A stretch of DNA of 64,000 nucleotides from assembly GCA_029690005.1 (NCBI GenBank), contig CP121458.1, forward strand, positions 4,607,872 through 4,671,871, written 5' to 3'. This stretch comes from Prescottella defluvii (GTDB lineage Bacteria; Actinomycetota; Actinomycetes; Mycobacteriales; Mycobacteriaceae). The notes beneath the pieces were generated by a model, which made no database searches, was not told the origin of the DNA, and saw nothing but the letters and a program-made list of their open reading frames with translations. The position numbers and the translations under genes were made by a program. Every line of letters starts with the position of its first letter. Positions within the stretch are counted from its first letter, which is position 1. Below, in pieces: positions 59,299 to 64,000 of this stretch.

Positions 59299-62200
59299 AT
59301 GTTCCTCCTCGACGACGTCGTGGTCTACAGCTCCGGTGACCTGACGCTCGCGGCGACGTGCGAGTTCGCACTGCTCCGGCGCCTCGACGAACTCCTCGGG
59401 TTCGCTCCTGCCACAGCCGGATCCGCGACCGACCCCATGCTCGAACGGGCGTCCCGGCTCGGCGCGGCACACGAGCGCGGCGTCCGCGAGGACTTCGAAC
59501 GCCGCTTCGGCAGGGTCGAGACGATCGCCCGTCCCGAGTACACGGCGACCGGCCTGCACGACGCGCACCGGACGACCGTCGACGCGGCACACGCGGGCGT
59601 CCCGGTGATCTACCAGGGCACGTTCTTCGACGGACGCTTCCTCGGGTTCTGCGATTTCCTCGTCCGCGACGACGACGCGTACGCGGTGTACGACACCAAA
59701 CTCGCCCGCCACGCCGAGGTTCCGGCACTGCTGCAACTGGCGGCGTACGCGGACGCGCTCTCCGCCTCGGGTATCCGTCCGGCACCGCTGGTGCACCTCC
59801 TGCTCGGCGACGGTTCCGATTCGGTCCACGCCCTCGCCGACCTCGCCCCGGTGTACGCGTCGCGCCGGGTCGCCCTGCAGCGAGTCCTCGACGAGCACCG
59901 GACCGCCGGCGTTCCCGTGGCGTGGGGCGACGAGCGGTACCTCGCGTGCGGTCGCTGCGAGACGTGCACACCGGAGGTCGAGACGCATCGAGACCTGCTG
60001 CTGGTGGCCGGGATTCGTACGACCAGTCGCCAGAGACTGATCGCGGGCGGCGTCTCGACCATCGACGTCCTCGCCGAGCACACCGCCCCCGTCGCAGATC
60101 TGTCCGGCCGGACCCTCTCGGCCCTGCAGGCGCAGGCCGCCATCCAGCTGCGCCGGGAACGAGAGGGCGGCAACACCTTCGAGGTGTTCGACGCCGGCGC
60201 ACTCACGGCCCTACCCGAGCCCGACCCGGGTGACGTCTACTTCGACTTCGAGGGCGATCCGCTGTGGTCCGAGGCGGGTTCGAGCGACTGGGGTCTCGAA
60301 TACCTCTTCGGCGTGGTCGAGGAGCCGAGGCCGGGGTCGACCGATCCGGTGTTCCGGCCGTTCTGGGCCCACGATCGCCGGCAGGAGCGGCGAGCACTGG
60401 TCGACTTCCTCGAGTACGTCCGCGACCGGCGCACCGAACATCCGGGCATGCACATCTACCACTACGCCGCCTACGAGAAGTCCGCCCTGCTGCGCCTGGC
60501 CGGACGTCACGGTGTCGGCGAGGACGCCGTCGACGACCTGCTGCGCGCCGGCGTGCTGGTGGACCTGTACCCGATCGTCCGCGCGTCGCTGCGGATCGGG
60601 GAACGCTCGTACAGCATCAAGAAGCTCGAGCCCCTCTACATGGGCGACCGCCTGCGCGCAGGTGACGTCACGAACGCCGCCGATTCCGTGGTGGCCTACT
60701 CCGACTACTGCGATCTCCGCGACAGCGGACGGACCGAGGCCGCGGACGACGTGCTCCGCGGCATCGCCGACTACAACGAGTACGACTGCGTTTCCACGCG
60801 CGAGCTGCGGAACTGGTTGCTGGCCCGGGCCGCCGAGCACGGCGTGTCCCGCACCGACGGGCGCCCGCCGCTCCGGCGGCCGACGACGACACGGCTGGGC
60901 ACACCGAACGCGCGCTGCGACGCTTCGCCGGCGACGGCCCCCGCGAGGCCCGGTCGGCCGACCAGCAGGCGGCTGCACTCATGGCCGCGGCGATCGGATA
61001 CCACGGCCGGGAACGGAAGCCGTTCTGGTGGGCACACTTCGACAGGCTCACACAGCCGGTGGACGACTGGTCCGACACCCGCGACGTGCTCCAGGTGGAA
61101 CACGTCGAGGTACTGCAGGACTGGCACAAGAGCAGCCCGAAACAGCGAAAGCTGCGCCGACACCTCCGGCTGACCGGCAGATTCGGCACCGGCAGCACGG
61201 TCGTGCCGGGTGCCGAGGTGTTCACGCTCTACGAACCTCCGGTCCCGACGCGCTGGCCGGCGAGAAGCCCACCGAGCGAGGAACGTCGACCGCGGTCGTG
61301 CTGTCCGTGGGCTCCGACGCCAACTTCGACGACGTCGTCGTGGTCGAAGAATTGCTCACCGGCACGGTCGAATACGTCGACCGTCCGATCGCGACCGCCC
61401 CCGGGCATCCGATCGCGACGGTTCGGATCGAGAAGGCCATCGAGGCCGCCGGCGACGAGATGGCGGAGGCGCTACCCGCGTTGCCACCCCACGCCGCGGT
61501 CGATGTCCTGCGACGGATCCCGCCACGCACCCGCAGCGGCCGCCCGCTCCCCGACCTCGGGCGCGGTGACGATCCGGTCGCGATCATCGCCGCAGCGTTG
61601 CTGGACCTGGACGACTCCTATGTGGCCGTGCAGGGACCGCCCGGCACCGGCAAGACCTACACCGGTGCGCGGGTGATCGCCGAGCTCGTCGGTCGGCACC
61701 GGTGGCGGATCGGTGTGGTGGCCCAGTCGCATTCGGTGGTCGAGAACATGCTCGACGCGGTCGTCGCGGCCGGGCTCGACGGTGGACTCGTCGCCAAGAA
61801 GGACGGGCGGGCGCAGGAGCGCCGGTGGACCGCGATCACCGCCAACGCATACCCGGAGTTCCTCGACGCCGCCGCCCCGACCGGCGGCGTCATCGGCGGC
61901 ACCGCGTGGGACTTCGCGCACGCCGACCGGATTCCGCCCGGCAGCCTCGACCTGCTGGTGATCGACGAGGCCGGACAGTTCGCGCTCGCGAATACCGTGG
62001 CGGTCGGCGCCGCGGCCCGGAACCTGCTGCTACTCGGCGATCCGCAACAACTGCCGCAGGTCAGCCAGGGCACCCACCCCGAGCCCGTCGACGAGTCCGC
62101 GTTGGGCTGGCTGGCACGGGTCACGACTCGCTGCCGCCCGACCGCGGCTACTTCCTCGAACGCACCTGGCGGATGCATCCCGCGCTGTGCGCCCCGGTGT

Positions 62201-62764
62201 CCGCGCTGTCGTACGACGGCAGGCTGCGTTCGGAGGAACCGGTGACGACGGCCCGCCACCTCGACGGCGTCGAACCGGGGGTGCACACAGCGATGCTCGA
62301 CCATCGCGGCAACGCCACGACATCGGCCGAGGAGGCCCGGGAGATCGTCGCCCGGATCGGCGAGCTCCTGGGACGGCCGTGGACCGACCCGGCGCGTTCG
62401 ACGGGACCCGGCCGCTGGGCCAGTCCGACGTCCTCGTCGTCGCGCCCTACAACGCGCAGGTCGGTTTGATCCGACAGCACCTCGCGGCAGCCGGTTTCAC
62501 CGATGTCCTCGTCGGGACCGTCGACAAGTTCCAGGGGCGTCAGGCCGCGGTGGTGTTCGTGTCGATGACGGCGTCGTCGGTCGACGACGTCCCTGCGGCA
62601 TGTCGTTCCTGCTCTCCCGCAACCGGTTGAACGTCGCGGTGTCGCGGGGCAAGTGGTGTGCGGTGATCGTGCGATCGCGCGCTCTCACCCACTACCTGCC
62701 CGCGACGCCCGCCGGGCTGGCCGAACTGGGGGCCTTCATGCGGTTGGCCGGCGAGGGACGGTGA
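59299..62764 (+). CDS. TM0106-family RecB-like nuclease fused to SF1 helicase
   Basis: About 1,155 residues. The N-terminal third is a RecB-like nuclease (GFCDFLVRDDDAYAVYDTKLA, with the Asp and Lys of the PD-(D/E)xK site) ending at CGRCETC, a cysteine cluster that may hold a metal or Fe-S cluster. Next comes an RNase-H-like exonuclease fold (DVYFDFEGDPLW, later YNEYDCVSTRELRNWL). The C-terminal third is a superfamily 1 helicase: GPPGTGKTYTGARV, LVIDEAGQFALANT, LLGDPQQLPQVS, TVDKFQGRQAAVVFVS and RLNVAVSRGK. It probably processes DNA ends or recombination intermediates. Frame breaks near 60890, 61245, 62118, 62385 and 62598. ATG has GGAAAGGGG upstream. Confidence 0.9.
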
Positions 62765-62773
62765 CCTGCGCGG

Positions 62774-63952
62774 TCACCCGAAGCAGCCGCCCTCCCCGCG
62801 ATAGGTGGGAGCCGACGTCGCCTTGCCGTCGCCGTCCACCAGATGCACCTCGGTGAAGCGCTCGCACAGCTCACCGGCCTTCGCGTGCCGGAACCAGACC
62901 CGGTCCCCCACAGCCAGTTCCGCGGCCGTGGCGCCCGTGACCGGCGTCTGGACCTCGCCCGCGCCCTCGTTGCGCAGCAGCTTCAGTCCGCGCGGCCACA
63001 CCGGCGCCGGAACCCGGGTGTCGCCCGCCGGACCGGAGGCGATGTAGCCGCCGCCGAACAGGGTCGTGACCTTCGACGTCGGCTTGCGGACCGCCGGCAG
63101 TGCGAAGAACATCGCCGGACGCGGCGTGAACGAGTGGTACCGATCGAACAGCGTCGGCACGTAGAGACCTGAGCCGGCGGTGACCTCCGTGACGGTCGAA
63201 TCGGCGGAGCTCACCTCGAGCGATCCGGTCCCACCGCTGTTGACGATCTCCAGCTTGCCGACCTCGTTGGTGACGGCGTCGACGACAGCCGTACGGCGCG
63301 TGGACAGCTCGGCCGCCGACGCCTTCTTCACCATCCGCACCGCGAAACTCGTGTCGGGCAGGCCCGCGATCTGGGCCTCGTAGAACATCACGCCGACCAC
63401 CGCGAATCCGCGGTCGCGTGCGAGTCGCGCCAGGCGGGCCACCTGGCCGGGCTCGCGCAGCGGCGACCGCCGGACACCGAGATGCGCCGGCCCGATCCGC
63501 AACGACGCGTCGACGTCGAGGCAGATCCGAGGATGCACGCGGTCGGAACCCACCGCGGCGCGGACGACGTCGAGCTGCGCGACGTCGTCGACCATGAGGG
63601 TGATCCGATCGAGCAACGTGGTGTCGGCGCCGAGTTCGGCGAGGGCCGCCCGGTCCACGGTGGGATAGCCCATCAGGACGTCCTCGGCGCCCTGGCGGGC
63701 GAGCCAGATCGCCTCCCGCAGCGAATACGACATGATGCCGCGGAAGCCGCCCGACGAGGTCAGGCCGGATCCGAGCGCGATCTCGAGGACCGCGCGGCAC
63801 CGCACCGACTTACTGGCGACCCGTACCGGCGTACCCTCCGCCCGCCGGACGAGATCCGCCGCATTCGTGTGCAGCGTCGGGAGATCCAGCGCCGCCAACG
63901 GCGGATCCAGATGGGCGGTGGCGGCTGTGAGTCGGTCGATCGTGGCAGTCAC
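62774..63952 (-). CDS. D-threonine-aldolase-like PLP enzyme
   Basis: 392 residues, intact. Fold-type III PLP barrel with the Lys in RVASKSVRC; the later IVNSGGTGS binds the cofactor phosphate. The C-terminal domain has RVWFRHAKAGELCERFTEVHLV, with His and Cys as possible metal ligands, as in D-threonine aldolases and D-serine dehydratases. It probably cleaves or deaminates a D-amino acid; the exact activity is not decided. GTG at 63952 has GGAA upstream. The final 48 bases of the window hold only upstream sequence. Confidence 0.87.
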   Translation of the reverse strand: MTATIDRLTAATAHLDPPLAALDLPTLHTNAADLVRRAEGTPVRVASKSVRCRAVLEIALGSGLTSSGGFRGIMSYSLREAIWLARQGAEDVLMGYPTVDRAALAELGADTTLLDRITLMVDDVAQLDVVRAAVGSDRVHPRICLDVDASLRIGPAHLGVRRSPLREPGQVARLARLARDRGFAVVGVMFYEAQIAGLPDTSFAVRMVKKASAAELSTRRTAVVDAVTNEVGKLEIVNSGGTGSLEVSSADSTVTEVTAGSGLYVPTLFDRYHSFTPRPAMFFALPAVRKPTSKVTTLFGGGYIASGPAGDTRVPAPVWPRGLKLLRNEGAGEVQTPVTGATAAELAVGDRVWFRHAKAGELCERFTEVHLVDGDGKATSAPTYRGEGGCFG

Positions 63953-64000
63953 ATCAGTTCCGTTCGTCAGTCCGAGAAGGCCGGCGTCCGGAACAGTCGA

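Noticed and set aside
1-64000. Frame breaks read as programmed frameshifts, phase variation or mass pseudogenisation
   Set aside because: They are too many, hit housekeeping genes, lack slippery-sequence context, and restoring one run base rebuilds motifs; only the GntR remnant shows true loss.
1-64000. Insertion sequences, prophage, integrase or attachment sites
   Set aside because: I found no transposase or integrase motif and no flanking direct repeats; base composition stays even across the window.

Overview
The window is about 69-70% G+C with dense genes, frequent GTG starts and many fatty-acid/CoA enzymes (FadD15-like ligases, acyl-CoA dehydrogenases, KstR/KstR2-like TetR regulators). 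It also holds a large NRPS and a SARP-type ATPase regulator. This points to a mycolic-acid actinomycete, most like Rhodococcus or a close relative; the genus is an inference from gene style only.

Layout. 1-11.5 kb: 3' part of an NRPS (C-A-T-E-C-A-T-C-A-T-C..., running out of the window). 11.8-14.5 kb: FadD15-like acyl-CoA ligase with its MarR regulator, and a small chorismate-mutase-like protein. 14.6-16.7 kb: allophanate hydrolase and a GntR remnant. 16.9-20.9 kb: secreted or lipoproteins (DUF4232, PASTA, excalibur), a YbjN/chaperone-like protein, a palindrome cluster and an SDR. 20.9-29.2 kb: a catabolic locus of amidohydrolase, SDR, second amidohydrolase, two-domain acyl-CoA dehydrogenase and TetR in one operon, headed by two operator-like repeats that bracket a promoter; next to it a DegT/RfbH-type PLP enzyme with His in place of the usual Lys, and a divergent KstR2-like TetR with two matching operator sites. 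29.2-38.8 kb: unknown protein, SDR, CoA-transferase plus HMG-CoA-lyase-like pair, SARP/ATPase regulator, and two acyl-CoA dehydrogenase subunits. 38.9-46 kb: degenerate HNH protein, MacB-like ABC exporter, arylsulfatase, SDR. 46-64 kb: mostly conserved genes: endonuclease IV, AMIN-like lipoprotein, ABC exporter, NlpC/P60 hydrolase, DEAD-box helicase, TrpB2, phosphoribosyltransferase, second FadD15-like ligase, MDMPI/DinB protein, alpha/beta hydrolase, TM0106-type nuclease-helicase, and a D-threonine-aldolase-like PLP enzyme.

How the genes may work together. The 20.9-38.8 kb stretch looks like a dispersed catabolic island. CoA-transferase activation, acyl-CoA dehydrogenation, SDR oxidation or reduction, a lyase cleavage and two ligand-sensing TetR regulators are all present, and the PLP dehydratase is the odd member. 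The substrate cannot be read from the sequence.

Quality warning. More than 50 single-base frame breaks lie in otherwise well conserved genes, including likely housekeeping ones. Those examined closely are mostly contractions of G or C runs, so they are best read as sequencing or assembly errors rather than gene decay. Coordinates for such genes span the whole reconstructed coding region, and break positions are approximate.
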